Origin: Bradyrhizobium cosmicum
GTDB lineage: Bacteria > Pseudomonadota > Alphaproteobacteria > Rhizobiales > Xanthobacteraceae
DNA length: 64,000 nt
Direction of reading: 5' to 3'
NCBI RefSeq assembly: GCF_007290395.2
Contig: NZ_CP041656.2
Coordinates: 1,116,001 to 1,180,000 of the forward strand
In this document: one piece after another, positions 52,064-61,577 of the stretch
Numbering within the stretch: position 1 is the stretch's first letter
Layout: every line of letters begins with the position of its first letter
Made by a program: the position numbers and the translations under genes
Notes under the pieces: generated by a model
Told to the model about the DNA's origin: nothing
The model's database searches: none
Seen by the model: only the letters and a program-made list of their open reading frames with translations

Positions 52064-53407
52064 CTACTCCGCTGTCTGCCCCCGCAACTCCGCCACATCC
52101 TTCGCCGTCAGCTTCGAGCCCTTCGTCCCGAACCGCCCGGTGACGTAATTCGCCACCGCCGCGATCTCATCGTCCGTATACGCGTTGCCGAACGCCGGCA
52201 TCGAGAGCGCGCCGTCAGGCGTGCGGCGCTTGGTGCCCGAGATCACGATCTGCGCGACGTTGGTGGCCGCGGGGTCATTCACCGCCCAGGTGCCCGTGAG
52301 CGTTGCCATCGGCGACACCGGGCTCTCGCCGCTCCAGCCGTGGCAGCTGGCGCAGGCGCCGGCGAACAGCTGCTTGCCGCGGGCATCCGCCGTCACGCCG
52401 TCCTTGTGCGAGGCCGGCGCGACCGGCGCCGTGGTGGCTGGCAGATCGGGCGAGGGCTGCGGCGGCACGCTGCGCAAATACGCAACGATGCTGCGGATAT
52501 CTTCGGGGGCGAACTGGCTGAAACTGTGATCGACGGCTTCACCCATCGGGCCCGATGCCGAGCCGTGTCCCGGTGCGTGACCGAGCGATAGGTAAGAAAT
52601 CAGATCCGCATCGCTCCAATTGCCGAGGCCGGTCGCCTTGTCGGAGGAGATGTTGAAGGCGCGCCACCCAGCCGTGACGGCACCGGCGAACTTCTTGCGG
52701 TTGTCCAGCGCGAAGCCGAGATTGCGCGGCGTGTGGCACTCGCCGCAATGCGCCAAAGCTTCCGCAAGATACGCCCCGCGATTCCATTCCGGGCTCTTCG
52801 AGGTATCCGGCGCAAAGCGCGTATCGGGATTGAACACCGCCGACCAGAACATCATCGCCCAGCGTTGGTTGAACGGGAACGACAGCGTGTTGTCCGGCGC
52901 CTTCGCGCGCACGGCAGGCAGGCTGAACAGATAAGCCTTCACCGCCAGCACGTCCTCGTCCGTCATGAAAGTGTAGGACGTGTACGGCATCGCCGGATAC
53001 AGCCGCGCGCCGTCACGGCGCTTGCCGTGCTGGACCGCGTTCAGGAAATCCTGGTCGTTGTAATTGCCGATGCCGGTGTCCTTGTCCGGCGTGATGTTGG
53101 TGGAATAGAGCGTGCCGAACGGCAGCTTGAAGGCGAGCCCGCCGGAATAGTCCTTCTCGCCGGGCTTGGTGTGGCAGACCATGCAGTCCGCCGCCTTGGC
53201 GAGATACTCGCCGCGCTCGACGAGACTTGCCTTCTCCAGCTTGGCAGGCACCCCGGTGGGCTTGCCCGCGCGGTAATCGGCCAGCGCCACTTTCGTGCCG
53301 CCGGAAAAGTCGAGCGGGCCGGGCCCGCGGATGATCCAGAGGCCGAGGCCGGCCACGACGATGGCAATGACGACGAGGCTTCCGAGGATACGCATCTTGC
53401 CGCTCAT
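52064..53407 (-). CDS. Tri-haem cytochrome c subunit of a periplasmic dehydrogenase
   Basis: A 447-residue protein with an N-terminal membrane anchor (ILGSLVVIAIVVAGLGLWII) and three CxxCH sites: CMVCH at 75-79, CGECH near 220 and CASCH near 352. This matches the alcohol/aldehyde dehydrogenase cytochrome subunit (AdhB-like), which passes electrons to ubiquinone. It overlaps the molybdopterin subunit gene by 4 bases, so it is probably its electron acceptor. Confidence 0.93.
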   Translation of the reverse strand: MSGKMRILGSLVVIAIVVAGLGLWIIRGPGPLDFSGGTKVALADYRAGKPTGVPAKLEKASLVERGEYLAKAADCMVCHTKPGEKDYSGGLAFKLPFGTLYSTNITPDKDTGIGNYNDQDFLNAVQHGKRRDGARLYPAMPYTSYTFMTDEDVLAVKAYLFSLPAVRAKAPDNTLSFPFNQRWAMMFWSAVFNPDTRFAPDTSKSPEWNRGAYLAEALAHCGECHTPRNLGFALDNRKKFAGAVTAGWRAFNISSDKATGLGNWSDADLISYLSLGHAPGHGSASGPMGEAVDHSFSQFAPEDIRSIVAYLRSVPPQPSPDLPATTAPVAPASHKDGVTADARGKQLFAGACASCHGWSGESPVSPMATLTGTWAVNDPAATNVAQIVISGTKRRTPDGALSMPAFGNAYTDDEIAAVANYVTGRFGTKGSKLTAKDVAELRGQTAE

Positions 53408-55572
53408 GCCTTTTTCCCCGCAGCCAGCAGTTTCCGATCGATCGGCAGGCGCCGCAGCGCCACGCCGGTTGCAGCGTAAATCGCATTGCGCAGCGCCGGC
53501 GGTCCCGCCGTGGTGCCGGTCTCGCCGATTCCACCGGGGGCCTCGCCGCTCTTGACGACGTGAACCTCGATCTTGGGTGTCTGGTTGATCCGCAGCATCC
53601 GGTAGTCATTGAAGTTGGATTGCTGGACGCGTCCCTTCTCGATGGTGATCTCGCCATAGAGCGCAGCGGTCAGGCCGAAGATCAGCCCGCCCTCGACCTG
53701 GGCCACGATCGTGTCGGGGTTGACGGCGATGCCGGTGTCCACCACCGAGGTGGCACGTCGCAGATTGATCTCGCCCTGCTCGTCGACCTCCGCTTCCACC
53801 ACCGTTGCGATGAAGCTTCCGAACGAAGGCTGCAGGCACACGCCGCGTCCGACGCGTGCCGGCAGGGGTTGACCCCAATTGGCTTTCTCAGCTGCGAGAT
53901 TGAGAACGTTGAGGAAGCGCGGCTGATTGGCCAGCATGCCCCGGCGAAACTCGACTGGGTCCTTGCCCGCCTTGCGCGCCAATTCGTCGATGAAGCATTC
54001 GACCGCGAACACGTTGTTGTTGGGGCCGACGCCGCGCCAGAACCCCGTTGGTATCGCCGGCGGCTCGGCCCTGACATATTCGACGTGGAAATTCGGGATG
54101 TCGTAGGGCACGTCGGTGGCGCTGTCGATCGCGTCGATATCGATGCCCTTCTGGAACGCCGGCGGCAGCCAGCGCGCGAGGATCGCGGCGCCGGCGATCT
54201 TGTATTTCCAGCTGGCGATTTTCCCGCCCGACAAGGTCGCCGCGATCGTGTCGCGATAGACCGGTCGGTAGACGTCGTGCTGAATGTCTTCCTCGCGGGT
54301 CCACACCACCTTGACCGGCCCGTCGACTTGCTTGGCGATGCGAACCGCCGTGACCACCATGTCGGGCTCGAGCTTGCGGCCGAAGCCGCCACCGAGCAGA
54401 TGCTGGTTGACCGTCACCTTCTCGACCGGAAGTCCGGCGGCCTTCGCCGCCTCAGACTGCACGCGCGCCATGATCTGCGTGCCGGTCCAGATCTCGCAGG
54501 AATCGGGCTTGCAATGCACCGTGGCGTTCAGCGGCTCCATCGTCGCGTGCGCGAGGAACGGCAGCTCGAACGACGCCTCATATTTTTCGCCGGCCGCGAG
54601 GCCCTTGGCGATGTCGCCGGTGGACTTGGCGACCACGCCGTCCTTTGTGCTGGCGGCACGCAGATCGTCCCAGATCGCCTTCGAATCGATCTTCGCGTTC
54701 GGTCCCTCGTTCCATTCGATGTCGAGCGCGTCGAGACCCTTCTTCGCCGCCCACATGTGATCGCCGACGACGGCGACGAGATCGTCGAGCACGACGATCT
54801 GCCGCACGCCCGGAATTGTCTTCGCGGCGCGGTCATCGACCTTGCCGATCTTGCCGCCGAACACCGGGCACTGCGCCAGGGTCGCGAACTTCATGCCGGG
54901 CACGATGGCGTCGATGCCGTAGACGGCCTTGCCGTTGACCTTGTCGGGGGTGTCGAGCCGCTTGAACGGCTGGCCGATGTAAACGAAATCCTTGGGGTCC
55001 TTGAGCGGGATGGTCTTGGGCGGCGTCTGGCCGCTCGCGGCGGCTGCCAGCGCGCCATAGCCGAGCGTCCGGCCGCTCGCCTTGTGGGTCACCACACCCT
55101 TAGAGGTCGTGCAACTGGCGGGGTCGACGCTCCATTGCGCGGCCGCCGCCTGCACCAGCATGGCGCGCGCGCCGGCGCCGGCGTCGCGCAGCGGCTTCCA
55201 GAACGCCCGCACCGATGTGGAGCCTCCCGTCGCCTGAATGATGAAAATCGGATTGCCGTAGAGTTTCTCGTTGGCCGGTGCGTGCAGTAGCTGGACCTTC
55301 GACCAGTCGGCGTCGAGCTCTTCCGCCAGGATCATCGAGACCGCGGTGTAGATTCCCTGACCCATCTCGACTTGAGGCATCACCAGCGTGGTCACGCCTT
55401 CCGGGTCGATGCGAATGAAGGCGTTGGGCGCGAACTTGCCGTCGGTCTTGTCCTCCGGCTGCACCGGCTCGTTGATGGCGGCGCGCAGCGGCAGATGGAA
55501 GGCGAGCAGGAAGCCGGTGGCGAGGCCGCCGGTCAGCAGCGCGCGGCGAGAGACATTGTCGAGTGCATTCAT
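53404..55572 (-). CDS. Molybdopterin-binding oxidoreductase subunit (isoquinoline 1-oxidoreductase beta / aldehyde dehydrogenase type)
   Basis: A 722-residue xanthine-dehydrogenase-family subunit. It has a Tat leader (VSRRALLTGGLATGFLLAF), the cofactor motif LLGGGFGRKLEPD and the catalytic-Glu segment GGIGETGTTAGPP. The Tat signal predicts a periplasmic enzyme, unlike cytosolic xanthine dehydrogenase. The start is 55572; a GTG at 55584 overlaps the iron-sulfur gene stop. With its neighbours it forms a complete electron chain from substrate to quinone. Confidence 0.92.
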   Translation of the reverse strand: MNALDNVSRRALLTGGLATGFLLAFHLPLRAAINEPVQPEDKTDGKFAPNAFIRIDPEGVTTLVMPQVEMGQGIYTAVSMILAEELDADWSKVQLLHAPANEKLYGNPIFIIQATGGSTSVRAFWKPLRDAGAGARAMLVQAAAAQWSVDPASCTTSKGVVTHKASGRTLGYGALAAAASGQTPPKTIPLKDPKDFVYIGQPFKRLDTPDKVNGKAVYGIDAIVPGMKFATLAQCPVFGGKIGKVDDRAAKTIPGVRQIVVLDDLVAVVGDHMWAAKKGLDALDIEWNEGPNAKIDSKAIWDDLRAASTKDGVVAKSTGDIAKGLAAGEKYEASFELPFLAHATMEPLNATVHCKPDSCEIWTGTQIMARVQSEAAKAAGLPVEKVTVNQHLLGGGFGRKLEPDMVVTAVRIAKQVDGPVKVVWTREEDIQHDVYRPVYRDTIAATLSGGKIASWKYKIAGAAILARWLPPAFQKGIDIDAIDSATDVPYDIPNFHVEYVRAEPPAIPTGFWRGVGPNNNVFAVECFIDELARKAGKDPVEFRRGMLANQPRFLNVLNLAAEKANWGQPLPARVGRGVCLQPSFGSFIATVVEAEVDEQGEINLRRATSVVDTGIAVNPDTIVAQVEGGLIFGLTAALYGEITIEKGRVQQSNFNDYRMLRINQTPKIEVHVVKSGEAPGGIGETGTTAGPPALRNAIYAATGVALRRLPIDRKLLAAGKKA

Positions 55573-55580
55573 GGCTGATC

Positions 55581-56045
55581 TCACGACTGCTTGCCGTTGG
55601 CGGCGTGCTTGATGGCCTCGCGGATCCGCACATAGGTGCCGCAGCGGCAGATGTTGCCGGCCATTGCGGCGTCGATGTCGGAATCATCAGGGTTGGGCGT
55701 TGCTGCCAGCAGCGCGGCCGCCGACATGATCTGGCCGGACTGGCAGTAGCCGCACTGGACCACTTCGGCATCGAGCCAGGCCTTCTGCACCTTCGCGCCC
55801 GCGGGCGTGGTGCCGATATGCTCGATGGTGGTGATGGAGCGGTTGGCGACCGCGCTCACCGGCAGCACGCAGGACCGCACCGCCTTGCCGTCGACATGCA
55901 CCGTGCAGGCGCCGCATTGCGCGATGCCGCAGCCGAACTTGGTGCCGGTCATTCCGAGGATGTCGCGCAGCACCCACAGCAGCGGCATGTCAGGTGGCGC
56001 GTCGAAAGTCTTCTGTTCGCCGTTGACGGTGAGTGTCGTTGCCAT
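55581..56045 (-). CDS. [2Fe-2S] subunit of the molybdenum oxidoreductase
   Basis: A 154-residue subunit. The plant-ferredoxin cluster uses Cys39, Cys44, Cys47 and Cys59; the second cluster uses Cys98, Cys101, Cys133 and Cys135 ([14 protein letters not shown]). It carries electrons from the molybdenum site to the cytochrome. The start at 56045 has AAGGGG upstream. It has no signal peptide, so it probably travels folded with the Tat-leader subunit. Confidence 0.94.
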   Translation of the reverse strand: MATTLTVNGEQKTFDAPPDMPLLWVLRDILGMTGTKFGCGIAQCGACTVHVDGKAVRSCVLPVSAVANRSITTIEHIGTTPAGAKVQKAWLDAEVVQCGYCQSGQIMSAAALLAATPNPDDSDIDAAMAGNICRCGTYVRIREAIKHAANGKQS

Positions 56046-56747
56046 ATGCATCCCCTTGCTCGACGATCGCTTGCGGCGACCGGGTCGGCGAATTCGCGCG
56101 ACCATAATCATACCGATGCGAAACGATGAAGCTTCGAATTTTCTCGCAATGCATATTTGCGCGGCTGCGACGCGAGGCCATGACGTTCACGAATTTGTGC
56201 GGCGATCACTGCGGGAAGTTTGGGCCAATTGATATGATAAGCGTCATTTTTTGACGCGTTTCATCGCGCGCGCCGTCGATCGCCGCAGATGATCGTGCGA
56301 ACGCGCAAAACCATGCGATGGCGAAAGTCGTGCGATTGGGAAAGTCGGGCGGGGACGCGTCCTTGCTTGCGACGCATCCTTCGAGACGCCCGCCTGCGGC
56401 GGGCCCTCAGGATGAGGACCGCGTGTGCGGCCGTAATCCTCACGAGTACCAATGCCACTCAGCCTCATCCTGAGGAGACCGCAAAGCGGTCTTCTCGAAG
56501 GGCGAGGCGCTTCGCCAAGCCCGCCTTTACGCGACAGCTCTCCCTTCGGGAAAGCGCAGCGACCCTCGCAGAAGCATTCTCTCAAAATTTCGGAATAATA
56601 GCATTGTGCGCCTGTTTTGCCCGACGGGTCAAGGGCTCGTCAGGCGCCTGGCGCGCGATGAGGCGCAAGCCATTGATTCCTCAGGCACCGGCTACTGTGC
56701 ATGGGGTTGTTTTGCAGTTTCCGATTTGAAAGGCCGTCGCGACGTCG
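56046..56747. other. 702-bp gene-poor interval
   Basis: No gene is supported. It contains the promoter region of the oxidoreductase operon at the left, a GCGTCA-TTTTT-TGACGC hairpin near 56240, the family E palindrome (56375-56507) and unassigned sequence to the chemoreceptor stop. The reading frames here are Arg/Ala-rich shadows. Confidence 0.6.
56375..56507. repeat. Family E palindromic repeat (CCTCAGGATGAGG type)
   Basis: Ends read ATCCTTCGAGACGCC and CTTCTCGAAGGGCGAGG. The inner arms GCCCTCAGGATGAGG and CCTCATCCTGAGGAG are nearly complementary. It is related to the element at 20191-20325. Confidence 0.8.
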
Positions 56748-58172
56748 TCAGCTCTGCCGGAAACCCATCCGGAACGCGCCCCAGTGCTTGCCGCGGACCA
56801 TGATCGGCGAGGACAGGTCCTTCATCAGCACGAACTGTCCGCCGCCCATGTCGCGGCGATAGGTCTGCAGCAGGAACGGCTTGGTGTTGGCCCCGACCTT
56901 CTTGACCGTGCGGTCGGTGAACAGGCGGCGGTTGCGGCAATTGGCGTTGTTCCAGACCGGGTCCTTGCCCTGCGGCAGACTGTAGTTCGGGTTGTGGGTC
57001 GGCAGATAGCCGCCCTTGGTCCATGCGACGCAGAACACGATGCGAGGATCGGATTTCTGGATCGGGTCCTGGATCGCGGGGAGCGCGCGGTCGGTGAATT
57101 CGACGTAGTTGGTGAGATACTGTTTTGGATCGGTGCCGGGGATTTCGCGATATTTTTCGTCCATGAGCTGGTCGAGCGTGATCTCGCCGCGATCGATCGC
57201 GGCTTCGAATTCGGCGGAGATCCGCTTGGCGGTGTCGACCACGACGCGGATCAGCGGCGTGTCCGACGTTTCCACGCCGCTGTTGGCGATCATCGCGATC
57301 AGGCCTTCGGACGTGTCGAGCAGTTGCGTCACCCGCTGGTCGGCGCTCTTGAGGTCGCGCGAGGACAGGTCGACGCCCCTGGCGAGCTCGTTGAGCTCGC
57401 TGATGACGGTGTCGCAATGGCCGAGATTGGAAGTTGCCGCGCGCGTGACGCTGTCGATCTCAGCTTCGACCGAGGCGAAGCCCTGCTGGACCCGCGAGAT
57501 GATGCCGGAGATCGCTTGCGCGCCTTCGCCGGCGGTCTTGGCACGCTGCGAGGCGTCGCTGCTCTCGCCGATCAGGCCTTCGATCTGGCCGTCGAGATCG
57601 CGCACGGTGTCGGAGATCTGGAGCGTGGCCTGGCGGGTGGCCTCCGCGAGGTTCTTCACCTCGCTTGCGACCACCGCGAAGCCGCGGCCGGCATTGCCGG
57701 CGCGCGCGGCTTCGATGGTGGCATTGAGTGCGAGCAGATTGGTCTGCTTCGCGATCGCCTCGATCGCGCCGGAGACTTTTGCGACCTGCGCCAGCGCCGA
57801 GCCGACGGCGCTCAGCCGCCCCTCGATCCGCTCCACGGCCGCGACGAGTTCGGAGATGTGGCTGACCGCGGTATCGACCGCGCCGCGGGACTGCGCGATC
57901 TCGCCGACCGCGGCCGACGTGGTCGATTGCACCGCCTGCGACGCATTGGCGATGCCGCGGTTGGCCGCGACCATGGTCTCGGCCGTTCTCTGCAGGTGAT
58001 GGAACCGCTCCGACTGGTTGGCGACGCGGCTTGCAACTTCCTGGACGTTACCGGCGATGTCGGCGAGTTCCACGCCGAGCCCGCCGATGCGGTCGGCGAG
58101 CTGGTCGATCAGCCGCTCGGCGAGCGTGCGGTTCGATCCTGTGTCCATGACGGCAAGCTGGGCGAGGGACAT
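56748..58172 (-). CDS. Soluble methyl-accepting chemotaxis protein with C-terminal sensor
   Basis: A 474-residue receptor without membrane helices. The signalling hairpin (about 30-290) contains the conserved tip [17 protein letters not shown]. The C-terminal domain (about 300-474) ends in HWGAFRMGF and includes [10 protein letters not shown] and [13 protein letters not shown], and looks Cache-like. The layout is inverted relative to membrane receptors: signalling domain first, sensor last, and cytosolic. It is paralogous to the next gene, upstream on the same strand, with 106 bases between them. Confidence 0.88.
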   Translation of the reverse strand: MSLAQLAVMDTGSNRTLAERLIDQLADRIGGLGVELADIAGNVQEVASRVANQSERFHHLQRTAETMVAANRGIANASQAVQSTTSAAVGEIAQSRGAVDTAVSHISELVAAVERIEGRLSAVGSALAQVAKVSGAIEAIAKQTNLLALNATIEAARAGNAGRGFAVVASEVKNLAEATRQATLQISDTVRDLDGQIEGLIGESSDASQRAKTAGEGAQAISGIISRVQQGFASVEAEIDSVTRAATSNLGHCDTVISELNELARGVDLSSRDLKSADQRVTQLLDTSEGLIAMIANSGVETSDTPLIRVVVDTAKRISAEFEAAIDRGEITLDQLMDEKYREIPGTDPKQYLTNYVEFTDRALPAIQDPIQKSDPRIVFCVAWTKGGYLPTHNPNYSLPQGKDPVWNNANCRNRRLFTDRTVKKVGANTKPFLLQTYRRDMGGGQFVLMKDLSSPIMVRGKHWGAFRMGFRQS

Positions 58173-58278
58173 TTACGGGCTTCCTCAAATCGGAGCCGTT
58201 CGCCGGCTCTCCGCGGCATTCCCATTCCAACATTATTCAAAGAGGTGATTCGCGCCCGGCGTCTTGCCTGAGCGTGCA

Positions 58279-60027
58279 CTACAGTTTGTAGGCCGTCCTG
58301 AAACCGCCCCAGTGCCGGCCCTGGACGCGGATCGGAACGTCGATCTCGCGCATCATCACCGTATTCCCGTTCCCCATGTCGCGCGCATAGCTCTGGACCA
58401 GGTACGAGCGCAGATTTTGCGCGGCGGCAAGCCCGGCCGGATCGTTGAAGATGCGGCGGTTGCGGCAGTTGGCGGTGTTCCAGCCCGCGTCACCCGGCCG
58501 CTGCGGATGCGAATAGATCTTGTTGTGCACCGGCAGGAAGCCGTTGCGGTCGACCATGGCGCAGAACGCCATGCGCGGGTCCCTGGCGAGAAACGCTTCC
58601 TGGAACGGCGGCAGCGCGCGGTCGGCCCAATCGAGATATCGGGTGCGGTATTGCTGCGGATTGGTGCCGGCGATCTCCGCATAATCGGTGTCGAAGAGAT
58701 CGTCGATCCTGACCTCGCCGCGTGCAACCGCCTGTTCGAAAATCCGGGTCAGGGCGGTGCCCGCTTCCATGGCGCGGGTGACGAACTCGCTGTTCTCCTC
58801 GTGGATCGACCAGAGCCTGTCTTCGATCTTCTCAGCTAGCGCGGCATCGGGATTGACGAACTGCGCGCGCGCGCCGGCCTTGGATTGCTCGGTCACGCGC
58901 AGGCGGCAGGCGCCGACGTCTTCGAGGCTGCCCTCGATGATGGCCTGCGGCGCAAGCCGGCCGGCGTCCGGTCCGCCGATCAGCACGCCGTCCATCGCGA
59001 TTTCATAGACCGGCATCACGCCGCGCGCGGTTTCGAACTTGAGATGGCAGGGCAGCCGCTCGGTCTTGCGGCGGTCATCGTGCTCGCTCTGGCGAAGCAG
59101 CACCGCGCAGCGCGATTTCAGTTTTTGCGCGAAAGTGGTGACGGCCCGGCCGGCGCTGGCGACATTCTCGCCATGCGTTTCGGCCGCCTTGGTCGCGGCA
59201 TCGATCTCGGCTGCGCTCTGGCCGACCGAGATGATGAACTCCGATGCGCTGGCGGCGTTGCCGGAGACTTCGCTGGTGGTGGCGTTCTGCTCGGCGACCG
59301 CGCCGTTGACGGTCTCGAACACCGGGCGGATCGCCTCGATCGCCTGCGAGATGCGGTGCACCGCATCCGCGGAGCCGGTGGCGTCGCGCTGCAGCGCGTC
59401 GATCTTCCGGGTGATCTCTTCCGTGGCGCCCTGGGTCTGCACAGCGAGCGCCTTCACCTCGGTGGCGACCACCGCAAAGCCCCTGCCGGCGGCACCCGCG
59501 CGCGCGGCCTCGATGGTGGAGTTGAGCGCGAGCAGCGTCGTTTGCCGCGCGATCTGTGCGATCAGATTGACGACGTTGCCGATGGCGGCGGAGGATTCGC
59601 GCAGGCGGTCGACATTGGCGCGCGCTTCCTGCGCGGCGGCGCTGGCCGCGTCGGCGAGCTTGCCGGCCTCGCGCACCTGCGCGCCGATGCCTTGGGCGGA
59701 CTGGGTGAATTTGTCGGCGGCATGCGCGAAGGTGGAGGCGTTCGATTGCGCCGCATTGGTGCGGCCGGTCAGGGCGTCGGTGCGGTCGCGGATGGCGGCA
59801 AGCGTGTTGGCGGTCGCCTCGGCGCCCCCGGCGACCGAATTGGCGGCGCGCTCGAGCTGGCGGATCATGGCGCCGAGCTCAAGTTCCAGCAGTTCCAGGA
59901 TCTCCCGGGCGGAATCGTCCCCGGCAGCTCCGGCCGGCGCGGAATCGGCCGGCGACGGCGCAACCTGCGGGCCTGCGGCGGGCGCAGGTACGTCCGGCAG
60001 ACGCTTCCGAAATATTGCGAACGCCAT
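58279..60027 (-). CDS. Soluble chemotaxis receptor with internal PilZ domain
   Basis: A 582-residue cytosolic receptor. The signalling domain (about 40-300) has the tip [17 protein letters not shown] (162-178). Residues 313-395 form a PilZ-like domain, with RxxxR at 320-324 (RKTER) and MDGVLIGG at 345-352 in the position of (D/N)xSxxG, though the Ser is Val348. The C-terminal sensor (about 400-582) is shared with the neighbouring receptor (NCRNRRIFND, YARDMGNGNTVMM, HWGGFR). This suggests direct input of c-di-GMP into chemotaxis or another array. The degenerate motif makes ligand binding uncertain. Confidence 0.85.
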   Translation of the reverse strand: MAFAIFRKRLPDVPAPAAGPQVAPSPADSAPAGAAGDDSAREILELLELELGAMIRQLERAANSVAGGAEATANTLAAIRDRTDALTGRTNAAQSNASTFAHAADKFTQSAQGIGAQVREAGKLADAASAAAQEARANVDRLRESSAAIGNVVNLIAQIARQTTLLALNSTIEAARAGAAGRGFAVVATEVKALAVQTQGATEEITRKIDALQRDATGSADAVHRISQAIEAIRPVFETVNGAVAEQNATTSEVSGNAASASEFIISVGQSAAEIDAATKAAETHGENVASAGRAVTTFAQKLKSRCAVLLRQSEHDDRRKTERLPCHLKFETARGVMPVYEIAMDGVLIGGPDAGRLAPQAIIEGSLEDVGACRLRVTEQSKAGARAQFVNPDAALAEKIEDRLWSIHEENSEFVTRAMEAGTALTRIFEQAVARGEVRIDDLFDTDYAEIAGTNPQQYRTRYLDWADRALPPFQEAFLARDPRMAFCAMVDRNGFLPVHNKIYSHPQRPGDAGWNTANCRNRRIFNDPAGLAAAQNLRSYLVQSYARDMGNGNTVMMREIDVPIRVQGRHWGGFRTAYKL

Positions 60028-60150
60028 CAGGTCACTCTTGTGGGAGGGTGGGCGGACGCTATTTTCGCAGGCCGGAATGAAATCATGGTTAACAGTGCCT
60101 GACTACTGGGCACGGGACACTACGGTACTACCTTAAAGTCGTAGAGCCTC

Positions 60151-60185
60151 TTTCATTCCGGTGGGTTGGCGGCCTATAAGGCCGC
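60151..60185 (+). promoter_or_regulatory. yebC promoter with a perfect inverted repeat over the -10
   Basis: TTTCAT at 60151-60156, a 17-base spacer and CTATAA at 60174-60179 fit a rhizobial sigma-70 promoter. A perfect dyad GCGGCCT-ATA-AGGCCGC (60169-60185) covers the -10, so a bound protein would block transcription. Start of transcription would be near 60186. The elements are seen; regulation is inferred. Confidence 0.5.
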
Positions 60186-60230
60186 GCTTCCCACACTCTC
60201 CTTGGCTGACAATTCCTTAACGAGACCCGC

Positions 60231-60977
60231 ATGGCCGGACATTCCCAATTCAAGAACATCATGCACCGCAAGGGGCGGCAGGATGCCCAGAAGTCGAAGC
60301 TGTTCGGCAAGCTGGCGCGGGAAATCACCGTCGCGGCCAAGCTGGGGACGCCTGACCCCAACATGAACCCGCGCCTGCGCGCGGCCATCACCGCGGCGCG
60401 CCAGGAGAACATGCCGAAGGACAATATCGAGCGCGCGATCAAGAAGGCGCTCGGTAACGAGGGCGAGAACTATGACGAGATCCGCTACGAGGGTTACGGC
60501 CCCGGCGGCGTTGCCGTCATCGTCGAGGCGCTGACCGACAACCGCAATCGCGCCGCCTCCGACATCCGCTCCTTCTTCACCAAGTCGGGCGGCAATCTCG
60601 GTGAAACCGGCTCGGTCTCCTTCATGTTCGACCGCACCGGCATCATCGAATATGACCGCAGCGTCGCCTCCGACGACGCCGTGCTCGATGCCGCGATCGA
60701 GGCCGGCGCCGACGATGTGGTCTCGGGCGAAGGCGGCCACGAGATCTACGCCTCGACCGAAGGCTATCGCGACGTCGCCAAGGCGCTGGAAGCCAAGTTC
60801 GGCGAGCCGCGCAAGGCCGCGCTGATCTGGAAGCCCCAGAACACGGTCGCGGTGGACGACGAGACCGGCGAGAAGCTGCTCAAGCTGATGGATTTGCTCA
60901 ACGAGCACGACGACGTCCAGAACGTCTACGCCAATTTCGAGGTGTCGGACGCGCTGATGGCGAAGATGGGCGGGTAG
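60231..60977 (+). CDS. YebC/PmpR family protein
   Basis: A 248-residue YebC ([20 protein letters not shown]). The blocks [20 protein letters not shown] and [20 protein letters not shown], and the C-terminal [21 protein letters not shown] (split), are intact. Members act as DNA-binding regulators (PmpR, RuvC-region YebC) and, more recently, as translation factors for poly-proline stalls (TACO1). It precedes ruvC, as in many bacteria. Confidence 0.95.
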   Translation: MAGHSQFKNIMHRKGRQDAQKSKLFGKLAREITVAAKLGTPDPNMNPRLRAAITAARQENMPKDNIERAIKKALGNEGENYDEIRYEGYGPGGVAVIVEALTDNRNRAASDIRSFFTKSGGNLGETGSVSFMFDRTGIIEYDRSVASDDAVLDAAIEAGADDVVSGEGGHEIYASTEGYRDVAKALEAKFGEPRKAALIWKPQNTVAVDDETGEKLLKLMDLLNEHDDVQNVYANFEVSDALMAKMGG

Positions 60978-61049
60978 GGGCCCGCTTTCCCCTGTTGCCT
61001 TCGTTCTGTTTCTGTTTCCCCCACGGCAGCCAACCGCTATCACTGGCGC

Positions 61050-61577
61050 ATGACTGCGCTCCCGATTCGTGGCCCCGTTCGCATCATCGGCATCGACCCA
61101 GGCCTGCGCCGCACCGGCTGGGGGGTGATCGAGGCTGACGGCAATCGCCTGATCTACGTCGCCTGCGGGTCGGTGGAACCGCCGGACAACCTGCCGCTGG
61201 CGAGCCGCCTGCTCGCGATCCACGAAGGGCTTGCAGCCGTCCTGTCCGGCCACCAGCCGATGGAGGCTGCGGTCGAGCAGACCTTCGTGAACAAGGACGG
61301 CGTTGCGACGCTGAAGCTCGGCCAGGCCCGCGGCGTCGCCATGCTCGCGCCTGCGATGTTCGGCATCAGCGTCGCCGAATACGCGCCGAACCAAGTCAAG
61401 AAGACCGTGGTCGGCGCCGGCCACGCCGACAAGCATCAGATCGCGATGATGCTGAAGATCTTGCTGCCCAAGGCCGAGCCGCCGTCCGCGGATGCCGCCG
61501 ATGCGCTCGCCATCGCCATCACCCATGCCCATCACCGCCAGAGCACGGCGCTGCGGCTGAAGGTGGCGGGGCTATGA
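61050..61577 (+). CDS. ruvC: Holliday junction resolvase RuvC
   Basis: A 175-residue resolvase. The acidic site includes Asp16 ([14 protein letters not shown]), Glu76 ([11 protein letters not shown]) and the Asp pair near 148-151 ([14 protein letters not shown]). It cuts Holliday junctions at the RuvAB complex. It overlaps ruvA by 4 bases (ATGA). Confidence 0.96.
   Translation: MTALPIRGPVRIIGIDPGLRRTGWGVIEADGNRLIYVACGSVEPPDNLPLASRLLAIHEGLAAVLSGHQPMEAAVEQTFVNKDGVATLKLGQARGVAMLAPAMFGISVAEYAPNQVKKTVVGAGHADKHQIAMMLKILLPKAEPPSADAADALAIAITHAHHRQSTALRLKVAGL

Noticed and set aside
56589..56640. A stretch with TTTTGCCCGACGGGTCAAGG as a possible terminator or element end
   Set aside because: It has a short GCCCGACGGGT dyad but no T-tract and no gene ending upstream; it may be repeat debris but cannot be assigned.
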